A DNA stretch of 64,000 nt, taken from Liolophura sinensis (Eukaryota > Mollusca > Polyplacophora > Chitonida > Chitonidae). A program made the translations under genes and the position numbers. Under the pieces are notes generated by a model. It did no database searches and was not told the DNA's origin. It was given only the letters and a program-made list of their open reading frames with translations. This document shows, one piece after another, positions 63,899 to 64,000 of the stretch (positions are counted from its first letter, which is position 1; the number at the start of each line of letters is the position of its first letter). Location of the stretch: the NCBI RefSeq assembly GCF_032854445.1, contig NC_088295.1, positions 8,186,501-8,250,500 of the forward strand, in the 5' to 3' direction.

Positions 63899-64000
63899 CA
63901 GCTGTAAATCCTAGCCAATCATATTTATGATTCTGTTTGCTGTTGTTTTTTTTTTAAAGTCTTACTTTTATATATAAACTTCCATCTGTAAAATTCTTAG

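Overview
The window is nuclear DNA of an animal with many introns, probably a lophotrochozoan and perhaps a mollusc. The evidence is spliced genes with GT...AG introns of roughly 0.1-4 kb, at least ten copies of a tRNA-headed SINE family with the tail 'gtataagtgaaatattcttgagta', a tRNA-Lys-like SINE, Tc1/mariner-type MITEs and many minisatellites inside introns. The phylum is inferred from repeat style only.

Layout. (1) 1-7,844 (+): 3' part of a stereocilin/mesothelin/otoancorin-like surface protein gene (gene A, 12 exons seen, 584 codons, open 5'). (2) 7,845-12,833: intergenic DNA with GATATC-rich and 32-bp tandem arrays, decayed retroelement pieces and SINE fragments. (3) 12,883-40,511 (+): a second, larger gene of the same family (gene B, about 39 exons, about 2,430 codons). 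It has a signal peptide, a LEA-like lysine-rich segment, repeated helical modules, a coding minisatellite and a hydrophobic C-terminus that looks like a GPI signal. Its last 12 exons match gene A in order and phase, so the two genes are tandem paralogs. (4) 40,512-43,157: convergent 3' flanks. (5) 43,158-56,665 (-): translation initiation factor eIF3 subunit B, 18 exons, complete. (6) 56,666-60,586: divergent intergenic interval holding an 83-bp tandem array that is split by a SINE. (7) 60,587-63,898 (+): mitochondrial thiamine pyrophosphate carrier SLC25A19, 5 coding exons, complete.

The most interesting parts are in genes A and B. Dibasic furin-type sites lie at the same place in all three mesothelin-like modules, as in the mesothelin precursor. 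Tandem arrays repeatedly grow across exon/intron borders. The largest is a 3.4-kb array of about 55 units of 62 bp, each carrying an in-frame 24-nt exon-like cassette between AG and GT. Gene B also shows a cluster of single-base frame disruptions. Two similar +1 events sit in the essential, otherwise intact eIF3B gene, so at least some of them may be assembly errors rather than gene decay.

All exon borders were read by eye from splice sites, reading phase and similarity between the two paralogs; no alignment or transcript data were used.
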